Shown: piece after piece, positions 33,635-42,199 of the stretch
Layout: each line of letters opens with the position of its first letter
How positions within the stretch are numbered: the first letter of the stretch is position 1
NCBI RefSeq assembly: GCF_015277895.1
Contig: NZ_CP063815.1
Location: 1,178,001 to 1,242,000, forward strand
Direction of reading: 5' to 3'
From: Microbacterium abyssi
Lineage (GTDB): Bacteria; Actinomycetota; Actinomycetes; Actinomycetales; Microbacteriaceae
DNA: 64,000 bases
Translations under genes and position numbers: made by a program
Notes under the pieces: generated by a model
Told to the model about the DNA's origin: nothing
What the model saw: only the letters and a program-made list of their open reading frames with translations
The model's database searches: none

Positions 33635-34399
33635 ATGGACTTCCCTCAGGCACAGGCCGTGGCATCCCGGCTCGAGGTGCTCGCCGAATCGGCGTCGACC
33701 AACGCCGCCCTGCGGCTTCTGTCCGCCGATGCCGAGGCCTGGCCGCATCTGTCGGTCCTGCTGACCGAGAACCAGACCGCCGGCCGCGGCCGGCTGGACC
33801 GCTCCTGGGAGACGCCCGCCGGTTCTGCGCTGGCGATCTCGGTCCTGCTGCGCGAGCTGCCGTCCCAGCCGGAGGCGATGGGATGGATCCCTCTCGTGGC
33901 GGGGCTCGCGATGGCGGACGCCGTGACCGTGCAGCTCGCCGACCACGAGGTCGGCGTGAAATGGCCCAATGACGTGCTGGTCGGCGGCCGCAAGATATGC
34001 GGCATCCTGGCGGAATCCACCGGCTCGGCGATCGTGCTCGGGTCCGGCGTGAACACCGCGATGACCCAGGCGCAGCTTCCGGTGCCCGCCGCCACCTCCT
34101 TCGCCGTGCTCGGGAAGACGTGCGATGCGGACCGGCTCGTGGCCGACTACCTTCGTCGGCTCGACGGCCTGCTGTCCGCGCTGCGGTCGTGGGGAGACGG
34201 GGACCGCAGCGGCGTGCATGCCGCGGTATCGGCGCGGTGCACGACCCTCGGAAGGAGCGTCGAGGTCGCTCTGCCGGACGGTGAGATCCTCCGCGGCGAG
34301 GCCGTTCGCCTCGAACCCGACGGACGCCTGTGCGTGCGCAACGATGGCGAGGAACGCCTCGTCGGGGCCGGCGACGTGGTGCACGCACGGCTGAGCTGA
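33635..34399 (+). CDS. birA: Biotin--[acetyl-CoA carboxylase] ligase
   Basis: The 254-residue enzyme activates biotin with ATP and attaches it to the carboxyl-carrier Lys of acyl-CoA carboxylases. The ATP/biotin loop is GRGRLDRSWETP (49-60), followed by VKWPNDVLVGGRKICGIL around 108-125 and GSGVNTAM near 132. The C-terminal SH3-like cap is present (LGRSVEVALPDGEILRG). There is no N-terminal helix-turn-helix, so this is a class I ligase that does not repress biotin genes. It precedes the PH-domain, purK and purE genes, an order common in Actinobacteria. Confidence 0.93.
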   Translation: MDFPQAQAVASRLEVLAESASTNAALRLLSADAEAWPHLSVLLTENQTAGRGRLDRSWETPAGSALAISVLLRELPSQPEAMGWIPLVAGLAMADAVTVQLADHEVGVKWPNDVLVGGRKICGILAESTGSAIVLGSGVNTAMTQAQLPVPAATSFAVLGKTCDADRLVADYLRRLDGLLSALRSWGDGDRSGVHAAVSARCTTLGRSVEVALPDGEILRGEAVRLEPDGRLCVRNDGEERLVGAGDVVHARLS

Positions 34400-34454
34400 C
34401 GACGACGGCCGCTGGACACGCCGTCGCCGGAGCGGAGATGTCGGCGGCGCCGGG

Positions 34455-34460
34455 CACAAT
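34455..34460 (+). promoter_or_regulatory. -10-like hexamer or leader upstream of the PH-domain gene
   Basis: CACAAT lies 6 nt before the ATG at 34467. The spacer is GGAGGC, itself a strong Shine-Dalgarno but too close to the ATG for best use. Confidence 0.35.
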
Positions 34461-34466
34461 GGAGGC

Positions 34467-35021
34467 ATGACTCAGCCCACGACGCTCGGAGGCCGGCCGA
34501 TGATGCCGCCGCCGGGTGCGCCCGCCGAAGAGCTGCTCATCGCGCGCTTCCACGGTCATGCGCGCGCACTGTTCTGGTCGGCGCTGCTGCTGATCGCGCT
34601 ATTCGGCGCGACGGCGTACTTCTACGACAACCTCCCCGCCGGCTTCGAGAACTGGATGCTGATCGCCGCCGCTGCCGTGCTGCTCGTCGTCGGTGTGGTC
34701 GTTCCGTACCTCGTCTGGGCCTCTCGCACGTACACGGTGACCACGCGGCGGGTGATCGTCCACCGCGGGCTCGGCGCGCGCCAGCGGCGCGAGATGTCGC
34801 ACGTGCGCGGGTACACGATCGGCGTGCGCCGCGGCATCCTGCAGCGCATGTGGGGTGCAGGAACGATCACGCTCTCCAACGGGATGGATTCGCCGCTGCG
34901 GCTGGTCAACATCCCGAACGTCGCGCTCGTGAACGAGGCGCTCGCCGACCAGATCGAGGTGAACCAGATCCTGGCGCACCGCGACGCCCAGACGATGGGC
35001 GACACCGACCCCGTCGCCTGA
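34467..35021 (+). CDS. Bacterial PH domain membrane protein
   Basis: A 184-residue protein with a Pro-rich cytoplasmic start, two transmembrane helices (about 33-50 and 57-80) and a bacterial PH-like (YdbS/bPH2) domain. The domain reads YTVTTRRVIVHRGLGARQRREMSHVRGY at ~90-117, which I recognise by the TxxRxxxxxG and HxxI/Y pattern, and continues to GTITLSNG. Proteins of this kind sit at the membrane with no known enzymatic role. It lies between birA and purK, as in other Actinobacteria. Confidence 0.82.
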   Translation: MTQPTTLGGRPMMPPPGAPAEELLIARFHGHARALFWSALLLIALFGATAYFYDNLPAGFENWMLIAAAAVLLVVGVVVPYLVWASRTYTVTTRRVIVHRGLGARQRREMSHVRGYTIGVRRGILQRMWGAGTITLSNGMDSPLRLVNIPNVALVNEALADQIEVNQILAHRDAQTMGDTDPVA

Positions 35022-35064
35022 CCCCTCGCGGGCCGTTGACTAGCCGGAGCGTCCTTCTGCGGGT

Positions 35065-35122
35065 CGTTGAGCGAGCCGAAGGCGAGACGAAACGCGTTGA
35101 GCGAGCGCAGCGAGTCGAAACG
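35065..35122. repeat. Two tandem copies of a 28-30 nt intergenic repeat
   Basis: 35065-35094 and 35095-35122 are adjacent copies. Both begin CGTTGAGCGAGC and end GA[CG/TCG]AAACG; the first carries CGAAGGCGAGA and the second GCAGCGAGT in the middle. I recall very similar units (GTTGAGCGAGCGCAGCGAG) dispersed between genes in many Microbacteriaceae. They lie in the 179-nt gap between the PH-domain gene and purK and have no coding potential. Confidence 0.7.
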
Positions 35123-35200
35123 AGCCCCAGGCCGCCCACCCGACCGGTCGAACCGAACCCCGCGATGCGGAAGAATGGAACCCGACGAACGGAGACCCAC

Positions 35201-36325
35201 ATGGCGTTGCGCGTTGGCGTGATCGGCGGCGGACAGCTGGCACGGATGATGATCGCACCGGCGGTCGAGCTCGGCCTCGAAATCCGCGTGCTCGCCGAAT
35301 CGGAGGGCATGTCAGCCCAGCTCGCGGCGACAGCGGTGGGCGACTACCGCGACCTCGACACCGTGCGGGCCTTCGCGACGGACGTCGACGTCGTCACCTT
35401 CGACCATGAGCATGTGCCGCAGGATGTCCTGCGTGCTCTCGTGACTGACGGCGTTGCGGTGCACCCCGGCCCCGACGCTCTGCAGTACGCACAGGACAAG
35501 CTGGTCATGCGCGCCCGCCTGGCCGAGCTGGGTGTCCCGCAGCCGGACTGGGCGCCGATCGCGAACGCTGGAGAACTGCAGGCCTTCCTCGACGACCACG
35601 GCGGTCGAGCCGTGGTGAAGACTCCGCGCGGAGGATATGACGGCAAGGGCGTGCGCGTCGTGCGGGCGTCGGAGGACGCGGCCGACTGGTTCGCGCAGAC
35701 CGCGGACGGGGAGCCGCTGCTCGTCGAGGAGCTGGTGTCGTTCCGACGCGAACTCGCCCAGCAGGTCGCGCGCCGACCCAGCGGACAGATCGCGGCCTAC
35801 CCGGTCGTCGAGACCGTGCAGCGCGACGGCGTGTGCGCCGAGGTGTTCGCCCCGGCGCCGGGCGCAGCGGAGCGTCTCATGCGGGTGGCCGAAGGGATCG
35901 GCCGTCAGATCGCCGAGGGCCTCGGTGTCACCGGGATGCTGGCCGTCGAACTCTTCGAGACCGATGACGAGCGCATCCTCGTCAACGAGCTCGCGATGCG
36001 CCCGCACAACAGCGGCCACTGGAGCCAGGACGGCGCCGTGACGAGCCAGTTCGAGCAGCACCTGCGGGCGGTCGCCGACCTGCCGCTGGGCGATCCTTCG
36101 CCCCGTGCCGCGTGGGCGGCGATGGTGAACATCCTCGGAGGCCCCGCAGAGGGAACGTTCGAGGATCGATTCGGAGCGGCGATGTCCGAGCATCCGGACG
36201 CCAAGATCCACACGTACGGCAAGGATGCGCGCCCCGGTCGCAAGGTCGGCCACGTGAACGCCGCCGGCGACGACCTCGATGACGTCGTTTACACGGCGCG
36301 CGCCGCCGCAGCCCACTTCGCGTGA
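35201..36325 (+). CDS. purK: 5-(carboxyamino)imidazole ribonucleotide synthase
   Basis: The 374-residue ATP-grasp enzyme converts AIR, bicarbonate and ATP to N5-CAIR in purine synthesis. It begins [14 protein letters not shown] and has FDHEHVP (the family's FExE form with an Asp), [14 protein letters not shown], and [12 protein letters not shown] with QFEQHLRA, all PurK hallmarks. The ATG at 35201 has ACGGAGA as ribosome site; the long upstream open frame is rejected. purE follows, supplying the next enzyme. Confidence 0.95.
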   Translation: MALRVGVIGGGQLARMMIAPAVELGLEIRVLAESEGMSAQLAATAVGDYRDLDTVRAFATDVDVVTFDHEHVPQDVLRALVTDGVAVHPGPDALQYAQDKLVMRARLAELGVPQPDWAPIANAGELQAFLDDHGGRAVVKTPRGGYDGKGVRVVRASEDAADWFAQTADGEPLLVEELVSFRRELAQQVARRPSGQIAAYPVVETVQRDGVCAEVFAPAPGAAERLMRVAEGIGRQIAEGLGVTGMLAVELFETDDERILVNELAMRPHNSGHWSQDGAVTSQFEQHLRAVADLPLGDPSPRAAWAAMVNILGGPAEGTFEDRFGAAMSEHPDAKIHTYGKDARPGRKVGHVNAAGDDLDDVVYTARAAAAHFA

Positions 36326-36375
36326 ATCCGCCGGCGCAGCGCGCGCCGTTCAGCGGAACCCCGGGGTTCAGACCG

Positions 36376-36381
36376 TACCCT
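36376..36381 (+). promoter_or_regulatory. -10 hexamer deciding the purE start
   Basis: TACCCT lies 6 nt before the GTG at 36388. It supports an internal leaderless promoter for purE and that start instead of the GTG at 36322 overlapping the purK stop. Confidence 0.5.
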
Positions 36382-36387
36382 GGGTTG

Positions 36388-36903
36388 GTGATTGAGCCAC
36401 TGCACACTTCGAGCGCGCCCGCCGTGGGCGTCGTGATGGGGTCCGACTCCGACTGGCGCGTGATGAGTGACGCCTCCCAGGCGCTCGCCGACTTCGGCAT
36501 CCCGCACGAGGTCGAGGTGGTGTCCGCGCACCGCACGCCCGACAAGCTCATGTCGTATGCGCGCGAAGCGCGCGCACGCGGCATCCAGGTCATCATCGCC
36601 GGCGCCGGCGGCGCCGCCCACCTGCCGGGCATGCTGGCGTCGATGACGCCGCTCCCGGTCATCGGCGTGCCCGTCCCGCTCGCGTACCTCGACGGCATGG
36701 ACTCGCTGCTGTCGATCGTGCAGATGCCCGCCGGCATCCCCGTCGCCACCGTGTCGATCGGTGGCGCGCGCAACGCCGGCATCCTTGCGGCGCGCATCCT
36801 CGGAACCGCGGACCCGGCGATCGCGGACCGCGTCGAGGACTACGCGAAGAAGCTCGAGTCCCAGGTCGCCGAGAAGAACGAGCGGCTGAAGGGCTCCTTG
36901 TGA
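36388..36903 (+). CDS. purE: N5-carboxyaminoimidazole ribonucleotide mutase
   Basis: The 171-residue enzyme interconverts N5-CAIR and CAIR, the step after PurK. Diagnostic blocks are [10 protein letters not shown] near 17, VVSAHRTP near 46, [12 protein letters not shown] near 73, and [25 protein letters not shown] near the centre (given here in pieces: [22 protein letters not shown]). The chosen GTG fits the usual ~160-175 residue length. A start at 36322 would add 22 residues without family support but would overlap the purK stop, so coupled translation remains possible. The LCP gene overlaps its stop (GTGA). Confidence 0.93.
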   Translation: MIEPLHTSSAPAVGVVMGSDSDWRVMSDASQALADFGIPHEVEVVSAHRTPDKLMSYAREARARGIQVIIAGAGGAAHLPGMLASMTPLPVIGVPVPLAYLDGMDSLLSIVQMPAGIPVATVSIGGARNAGILAARILGTADPAIADRVEDYAKKLESQVAEKNERLKGSL

Positions 36904-38351
36904 CCGTTGCCGCACCCCGCGCGACGGCAGGCGCGGGCCGTCGGCTGATCGAGCCGCGGCCGCTGCGCAACCCGGACGCCGCCGACCCGGCGCTCATGGG
37001 CCGGCGCGGCTGGTGGCTGGTCGCGATGAACGTGCTGGTCCCCGGATCGGCGCAGATCCTCGCCGGACGCAACCGGAGGCTCGGCCGGTTCGGCCTGGGT
37101 GCCACGCTGCTGGGGTGGCTGCTCGTCCTCCTCGCGGCGGTCACGGCGCTGTTCTGGCGTTCGGCGCTGATCAATCTGGCGTCGAACTGGTTCTTCCTCA
37201 CCGTGCTGCAGGTGCTGTTCATCGCGTACGCCGTGCTGTGGATCGTCCTCACGTTCGACACGCTGCGACTGGTCCGACTCGTGAAGGTGCCGCCGATCTC
37301 GCGCATCGCGATTCCCGTGGTCGCAATGCTCGTGGTGGGGCTTCTCGGTGCCGGTGCCGGGTACGCGGCCACCGCAGCCGGAACCAGTCGCGGAGTCATC
37401 GGCGACATCTTCGGGCAGAGCGGTCCGAGCGTCGAGCCCAGCGACGGGTATTACAACATCCTGCTGCTCGGCGCCGACAGCGGCGACGGACGCGACTCGA
37501 TGCGGTTCGACAGCATCTCGGTGGTGTCGGTCAACGCGACGACGGGATCAGTGACGATCTTCGGCATCCCACGGGAGCTGCCGCACGCGCCGTTCAGCGA
37601 CGGCAGCCCGATGCAGGCGCTGTACCCGGACGGTTTCGAGGGTCGTCAGTCGTCGACGTGCGGCTGGAACCAGTGGATGAATCATGTCCGCTACGCCGCC
37701 GAGGTGTGCCGCGACGACGAGGGGTCCGAGCTGTACCCCGACGCGGCATCGCACGGCTCGGCGCCCGGTATCGAGGCGACGAAGGATGCTGCGGAGGGGA
37801 TCCTCGGGATCGAGATCCCGTACTACGTCTTCATCGACATGAACGGGTTCGCGGCGATGATCGACGCCCTCGGCGGGGTCGACATCAACGTCACCGAGCG
37901 TCTGCCCAAGGGCGGTCCTCCCGAGGGCTGGACCGGGACCGACGTCAATGAATGGGCGATCGGGTGGATCGAGCCCGGACAGCAGCACATGGACGGCGAT
38001 ACGGCGCAGTGGTACGCCCGCTCGCGGTACACGACCAGCGACTGGGATCGCATGGAGCGTCAGCGGCAGTTGCAGGTCGCGATCCTGGACCAGTTCACGC
38101 CGCAGAACATCCTCGGGCGCTTCAACGACATCGCGAACGCGGGCAACGTGCTCGTCGACACCGACCTCCCGAAGGACAAACTGCCGGAATTCTTCGATCT
38201 CATGCTGAAGGCGAAGGAGCAGCAGGTCACCTCGATCGAGCTGGTGCCGGAGAACGGCGTCGACGAGTACGAGCCGGACTACGCCTTCATTCGCGATCTC
38301 GCGCAGAAGACGCTGCACCCGCCGACGTCCACGCCGACGCCGACGCCGTAG
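36900..38351 (+). CDS. LytR-CpsA-Psr (LCP) family wall polymer ligase
   Basis: The 483-residue membrane protein begins at the GTG overlapping the purE stop. Four hydrophobic segments lie near 38-58, 63-83, 98-118 and 137-158, more than the single anchor of most LCP proteins. The extracellular LCP domain has [33 protein letters not shown], a central GGVDINV, and [19 protein letters not shown], which contain the Arg/Asp residues that hold the lipid pyrophosphate. It would attach a lipid-linked polymer, plausibly the teichoic-like or galactan polymer encoded nearby, to peptidoglycan. It ends in a Thr/Pro repeat. Confidence 0.92.
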   Translation: MTVAAPRATAGAGRRLIEPRPLRNPDAADPALMGRRGWWLVAMNVLVPGSAQILAGRNRRLGRFGLGATLLGWLLVLLAAVTALFWRSALINLASNWFFLTVLQVLFIAYAVLWIVLTFDTLRLVRLVKVPPISRIAIPVVAMLVVGLLGAGAGYAATAAGTSRGVIGDIFGQSGPSVEPSDGYYNILLLGADSGDGRDSMRFDSISVVSVNATTGSVTIFGIPRELPHAPFSDGSPMQALYPDGFEGRQSSTCGWNQWMNHVRYAAEVCRDDEGSELYPDAASHGSAPGIEATKDAAEGILGIEIPYYVFIDMNGFAAMIDALGGVDINVTERLPKGGPPEGWTGTDVNEWAIGWIEPGQQHMDGDTAQWYARSRYTTSDWDRMERQRQLQVAILDQFTPQNILGRFNDIANAGNVLVDTDLPKDKLPEFFDLMLKAKEQQVTSIELVPENGVDEYEPDYAFIRDLAQKTLHPPTSTPTPTP

Positions 38352-38369
38352 CGAGGTTCGGGAGCCACT

Positions 38370-38399
38370 GCTCACCACCCCACGTCTGGGGCGGTGAGC
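38370..38399 (+). terminator. Intrinsic terminator after the LCP gene
   Basis: GCTCACC-A-CCCC pairs with GGGG-C-GGTGAGC (one A/C mismatch) around a 6-nt loop, 18 nt after the LCP stop. Confidence 0.65.
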
Positions 38400-38435
38400 A
38401 ACAGGCCGTCCGATTCGCATCGATCGACTCGGCGC

Positions 38436-38465
38436 GAGGGCAGTCAGAGGGGAGAGTCTGCCCTC
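38436..38465. terminator. Hairpin at the convergent junction
   Basis: GAGGGCAG (38436-38443) pairs perfectly with CTGCCCTC (38458-38465) around a 14-nt loop. It lies 21 nt past the 3' end of the minus-strand surface protein gene, so it may end that transcript. Confidence 0.4.
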
Positions 38466-38486
38466 ACCCGGTGAGCGGTCACCGCT

Positions 38487-39038
38487 TCAGTGATGACCGG
38501 GTCTGCGCGCGGCTGCCGTGACGAGCACTCCGCCGGCGAGTAGCGCCATCGCGCCGCCCCCGATCATCCACGGCGAGACGCCTCCGCCTGTGCGGGCGAG
38601 CCCGGCGGCGACCGCGGGGTCATGATCGCAGCTCGCTGCCGCGTCCTGCCCGTGCGACACCGTGATCTGTGCGGTGTACGAGCGCGAGCCGTCCAGCGAG
38701 ACCGCATAGCGGGCATCGCCATCGGCGGGCGGCCGGAACGTGAGCGCGAGTGCACCTGTATCGTCCGCGACGTTGCCCGAGTAGGAGGCACCGGCAGCGT
38801 TCGAACCGGAGATGCCCACGGACACGTCCTCGCCGGGATCGAAGAACCCCGCACCGAAGACGATCGACGAGACCTCGCACCTGTCGATGACGGGATGGTC
38901 GACGGTCACGTCAGGAGGCTCCGCGTACGAGTGAGCGATGAGCGGCGCGGAATCCGACGGCGCCGCAGATGCGGCGACCGGTGCGCAGAGCACGAGCGCA
39001 CCTGCGGCAAGGCTGATCACAGCCAGTTTCTTCAGCAT
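38487..39038 (-). CDS. Secreted surface protein with LAxTG-type sorting signal
   Basis: A 183-residue protein from ATG 39038, which has GGGGGAGAA as ribosome site. A Sec signal peptide (MLKKLAVISLAAGALVL... to about ASA, residue 26) is followed by a beta-rich Ser/Asp/Gly domain of ~115 residues with two cysteines. The C-terminus reads LARTGG, then a hydrophobic helix and ARRPGHH, an LPxTG-like signal of the LAxTG form used by class E sortases. It should be covalently bound to peptidoglycan. No sortase gene is in the window. Function unknown. Confidence 0.75.
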   Translation of the reverse strand: MLKKLAVISLAAGALVLCAPVAASAAPSDSAPLIAHSYAEPPDVTVDHPVIDRCEVSSIVFGAGFFDPGEDVSVGISGSNAAGASYSGNVADDTGALALTFRPPADGDARYAVSLDGSRSYTAQITVSHGQDAAASCDHDPAVAAGLARTGGGVSPWMIGGGAMALLAGGVLVTAAARRPGHH

Positions 39039-39186
39039 GATTTCTCCCCCAGAGAGACACATGCGGAATCACAGCCGAACACACCCCTGCGTTCGTCTGT
39101 GCGGACTCCGCTGCCCCCACGGCAGCTTTCAGAGCCCGATATTCCCCAGTGGTGATGAGACTAACGCATCGCGCGTCGATCTGTCA

Positions 39187-40947
39187 TCATCTGCAGACGA
39201 ACTTCGATCGCGTCGTCTCCGGCGCGTCGATCATGGGGGTGTGCTGCACGCGCGTGAGCCGGTCACCGGCACCTTCTCCGATGTAGGACACGGTGATCGT
39301 CGTCGACTCGCCGGGGGCGAGCTCCACCTCGTGCTGCACGACGCTGCGCGCGCCGATCAGAGCCGTCTGCACCGGCGCCTCATCACCGTCCCGGTCGGCG
39401 GACTGCACCATGGCGCCCTCCGGGCCGTAGATCGCGACCAGCGTCCGGACGTGACCCGCGTCCACGCCGAAGACCTCGTCTCCGGTGACGTAGCGCGGCA
39501 GTGACTGCTCGGCATCCAGGGGCGCGTCATTGGACCAGGTCACCCGCACCTGCGTCGTCGGCTCGCCGTGACAGATCCCGACGGCGGTGCTGATCCGGGC
39601 CCGCGTGTAGAAGTCCATCTTCGCGCCGGTGGCGTCGTTGAGGAGCACGCCGACGTATGGTCCGCGCTCGCCGTCGGTGGGCAGGGCGCCCCCGAGCGTG
39701 GATGCCGCGAGCATCTCCTGCTCTTCCTCATGAGCACTCCAGATGCGGATGCGGTTCTCGTCCGCGGAGTCGGCGAGGGCGGCGATGAGCTGCTTCGGAT
39801 CACCTCCGGACAGCGCGACGGAGAAGAGGGCCCTCGCCGCCTGCCCGAACACGATGTCCTGTTCGGCAGGGTCCGGGATGGTCGCATAGATCTCTGAAAG
39901 CAGGATCGGCACGATGGTGTCGGGGTCCGCGGTGAAAGGGCCGAACGAGATGCTGCCGGCTGCGCGGAGGAGATGAGCTGCGACGACGGCGTCGATCGCG
40001 ACGACACCGTCGACGTTCTGGCCGAACTGCTGCTCCCAGCGTTGCGCGAGCACAGGGCCTGCCTCGGTGAAGTCGGGGATGCTGGTGACGTTCTGGATGT
40101 GGCGGCCCGGGCCATCGCCGAAGAGCGCGAGGGTGGAGTCGCTGAGGGGGAGGGGGCTGTCCAGCGCAGGGAAGTCGGCGGTGGAGGCCTGGCGCACGAT
40201 GGTGATGCGTCCGCCTTCGGCGCGCAGCAGGGCGAGCGACCCGACGATGCCTCCGTCTGAGCGCAGCTCGGCATTGTTCTGCATGGCCACGACGTAGGTG
40301 CGAGGGCCGTCCGCGCCGAGCATCGGCGGGAGCAGGACGGATGCGCCGTGCAGGGCGCCGACGACCGTCGCCGCTTCGGTGACGACGTCGCGCATCTCGC
40401 GCACGGCGTCGGCGAGGACAGGCAGAGTGGCGTCCGCGTCGATCTGCTGAGCGCGCACGTCGGCGATGCTCAGGCTCGCGCTTGCGGCGGCGAGCGGTGA
40501 TTCCAATTCGGCGAAGGGGGAGAGATCCATGCCGGATCCGCTGAAGCCGAGGCTGGCGAGGTCGATGTCGCCGGCGAGGTCGACGACCGGGGCGACGGCA
40601 TCCCTCGCGACCGTGCTGGCGATGTCGGACACCTCGCGCACAGCGGTGAAGTTGGCTCCGAGCAACGGGAGGAGTTCGAAGGCCCGCCAGACGACGTCGG
40701 AGGTGAGTTCGCGAGCCTGCGTGGAGTAGGTGACGAGGCGGGGCGCGATGCGCTCGGCGTGTTCGATGTCACCTGCGGAGATCGCGGCGCGCAGCTGAAC
40801 GGCGGAGTTCCGGACGTTCTGCAGTTCGCTGACGGCTCCTGCACCGCGGATGACGACCCAGCCGGTCGCCAGCAGGAGCAGCGCGATGCCACCCGTGATG
40901 GTCCATCCGATCCAGCGCCGCCGCGCCGGAAGCCGCCCGTCCGTCAT
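39187..40947 (-). CDS. DUF4012 domain membrane-anchored protein
   Basis: A 586-residue protein from ATG 40947. One transmembrane helix (~12-33) leaves the remainder outside. The family signature is visible in TYVVAMQNNAELRSDGGIVGS near 240 (here as TYVVAMQNN and ELRSDGG) and in DGVVAIDAVVAAHLL near 315. DUF4012 proteins occur beside exopolysaccharide genes in Actinobacteria and have no established activity. A TTG 12 nt upstream is a poorer start. It is divergent from a GT1-like glycosyltransferase gene, and this suggests a shared polysaccharide locus. Confidence 0.82.
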   Translation of the reverse strand: MTDGRLPARRRWIGWTITGGIALLLLATGWVVIRGAGAVSELQNVRNSAVQLRAAISAGDIEHAERIAPRLVTYSTQARELTSDVVWRAFELLPLLGANFTAVREVSDIASTVARDAVAPVVDLAGDIDLASLGFSGSGMDLSPFAELESPLAAASASLSIADVRAQQIDADATLPVLADAVREMRDVVTEAATVVGALHGASVLLPPMLGADGPRTYVVAMQNNAELRSDGGIVGSLALLRAEGGRITIVRQASTADFPALDSPLPLSDSTLALFGDGPGRHIQNVTSIPDFTEAGPVLAQRWEQQFGQNVDGVVAIDAVVAAHLLRAAGSISFGPFTADPDTIVPILLSEIYATIPDPAEQDIVFGQAARALFSVALSGGDPKQLIAALADSADENRIRIWSAHEEEQEMLAASTLGGALPTDGERGPYVGVLLNDATGAKMDFYTRARISTAVGICHGEPTTQVRVTWSNDAPLDAEQSLPRYVTGDEVFGVDAGHVRTLVAIYGPEGAMVQSADRDGDEAPVQTALIGARSVVQHEVELAPGESTTITVSYIGEGAGDRLTRVQHTPMIDAPETTRSKFVCR

Positions 40948-40999
40948 ACCTGCATTCAAGCATGGGCCGGAAGGTCGCGGGATCCTGCGCGTGCCCCGT

Positions 41000-41005
41000 T
41001 ATCCT
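41000..41005 (+). promoter_or_regulatory. -10 hexamer of a probable leaderless promoter
   Basis: TATCCT lies 6 nt before the ATG at 41012 and sets that start; the frame stays open 162 nt further upstream. Confidence 0.55.
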
Positions 41006-41011
41006 TGCGAT

Positions 41012-42085
41012 ATGGGAGCTCAGCTGCGCGTCGTCCTCGACCAGATCGTTTCGGTCGTCGATGCCGATCAGGCCAGGGCCGCGCGTGACCTGACCGCAGG
41101 GCTGATCGCGATGGCGCCGAGGGACTGCACGGTGGATGCGATCGTGCCGTCCGGCGCGGACGTGGATATCGACGGTGTCGTGGAAGTGCGCAGGCTTGCA
41201 CTCGGACGTCGGGAACTCGCGGCATCATGGCAGCTCGGACTCGCGCCGGGGGTCGGCGCGGGCCTCATCCATGCACCGTCCCTGATGGCGCCGCTCGTCA
41301 AGCACGACCGGCTCCACGACAACCATCAGATCGCCATCACCGTGTGGGACCTGAACGCGTGGGAGGCTCCGCAGACGCTGCCCAAGTCGACAGTGGCCTG
41401 GCAGCGAGGCATGCTGCGCCGCGCGGTGAAGCACGCCGACGCCGTGATCGTGCCCACTCACGCGATGGCCCAGCGGATCAGCGAGTTCGCGAAGCTCGGG
41501 GACCGCGTGCGCGTGATCGCTGGCGCCCCTCCGAGCGGCTTCGCTGTCCCGGTCGACGGCGTGGGCCGGCGTCGTGCCCTTTCGATGCCGGAGCGCTATA
41601 TCGTGCTGTCCGGGGCGCCGGACGGGCTCGAACATGGCTTCCGCGCGGCGGCAGCCGCCGATGTCGACGCCGTGGTGATGGATGCCGCCGACGGCACCGA
41701 ACCGCAGCTGGCGGATCTGGCTGCGGCAGCGGGGCTCCCGGAACGGCGCGCGCACATCCGAGGCGCGCTTCCTGCGGAGGATCGTGCGGCGGTGCTCGCC
41801 GAGGCATCGGCATTCGTCGCCACGAACGCGCTCGCGGCGTGGCCGTGGCGGGCCATGGAGGCGATGACGCTGAGCGTTCCGATCATCGCCGTGGAAAGCG
41901 GCATGCATCGTGACACGATCGCCGAGGGCGGCGTCCTCGTAGCGGTGGATGATCTGCCGGATGCCGTGACCGATGCGCTCGGCGCGGGGCGGACGCGTCT
42001 GGGTGTCCTGGCGGGCGACCGCGGTCGAGCCTTCTCATGGGCGAGCTCGGCGGAGCGGGTCTGGACGTTGCATTCCGACCTCTAG
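41012..42085 (+). CDS. GT1/GT4-like glycosyltransferase
   Basis: The 357-residue protein has the two-Rossmann GT-B layout. The N-domain ends in ITVWDLNAWEAP and a helix with HADAVIVPTHAMAQRI near 150. The C-domain starts at RYIVLSGAP and holds AHIRGALPAEDRAAVLAEASAFV near 255 and an end motif PWRAMEAMTLSVPIIAVESG, where the usual E-x7-E is reduced. VPTxAxAxxI is typical of GT4 enzymes. It likely adds a sugar from a nucleotide donor to a lipid-linked glycan; the sugar is unknown. It opens the polysaccharide region and faces the DUF4012 gene. Confidence 0.8.
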   Translation: MGAQLRVVLDQIVSVVDADQARAARDLTAGLIAMAPRDCTVDAIVPSGADVDIDGVVEVRRLALGRRELAASWQLGLAPGVGAGLIHAPSLMAPLVKHDRLHDNHQIAITVWDLNAWEAPQTLPKSTVAWQRGMLRRAVKHADAVIVPTHAMAQRISEFAKLGDRVRVIAGAPPSGFAVPVDGVGRRRALSMPERYIVLSGAPDGLEHGFRAAAAADVDAVVMDAADGTEPQLADLAAAAGLPERRAHIRGALPAEDRAAVLAEASAFVATNALAAWPWRAMEAMTLSVPIIAVESGMHRDTIAEGGVLVAVDDLPDAVTDALGAGRTRLGVLAGDRGRAFSWASSAERVWTLHSDL

Positions 42086-42187
42086 AGCGAACGCCCTTTT
42101 TTCTGCCGAGAACCTGTTAATCGCGGCGACACGCCGAGTTCCTATGCGATTTCATGAATCCCAGTGGCATCATCACGCAACTTCAGT

Positions 42188-42193
42188 CACACT
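42188..42193 (+). promoter_or_regulatory. -10-like hexamer before the SH3-repeat gene
   Basis: CACACT lies 6 nt before the ATG at 42200; A2 and T6 match TANNNT, T1 does not. No Shine-Dalgarno is visible before this ATG. Confidence 0.35.
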
Positions 42194-42199
42194 AGTCAC

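Noticed and set aside
35035..35130. The tandem repeat near purK as a CRISPR array
   Set aside because: Only two adjacent units with no spacers between them and no cas genes.
40850..41011. Upstream extension of the GT1-like gene
   Set aside because: It would overlap the divergent DUF4012 gene; TATCCT at 6 nt supports ATG 41012.
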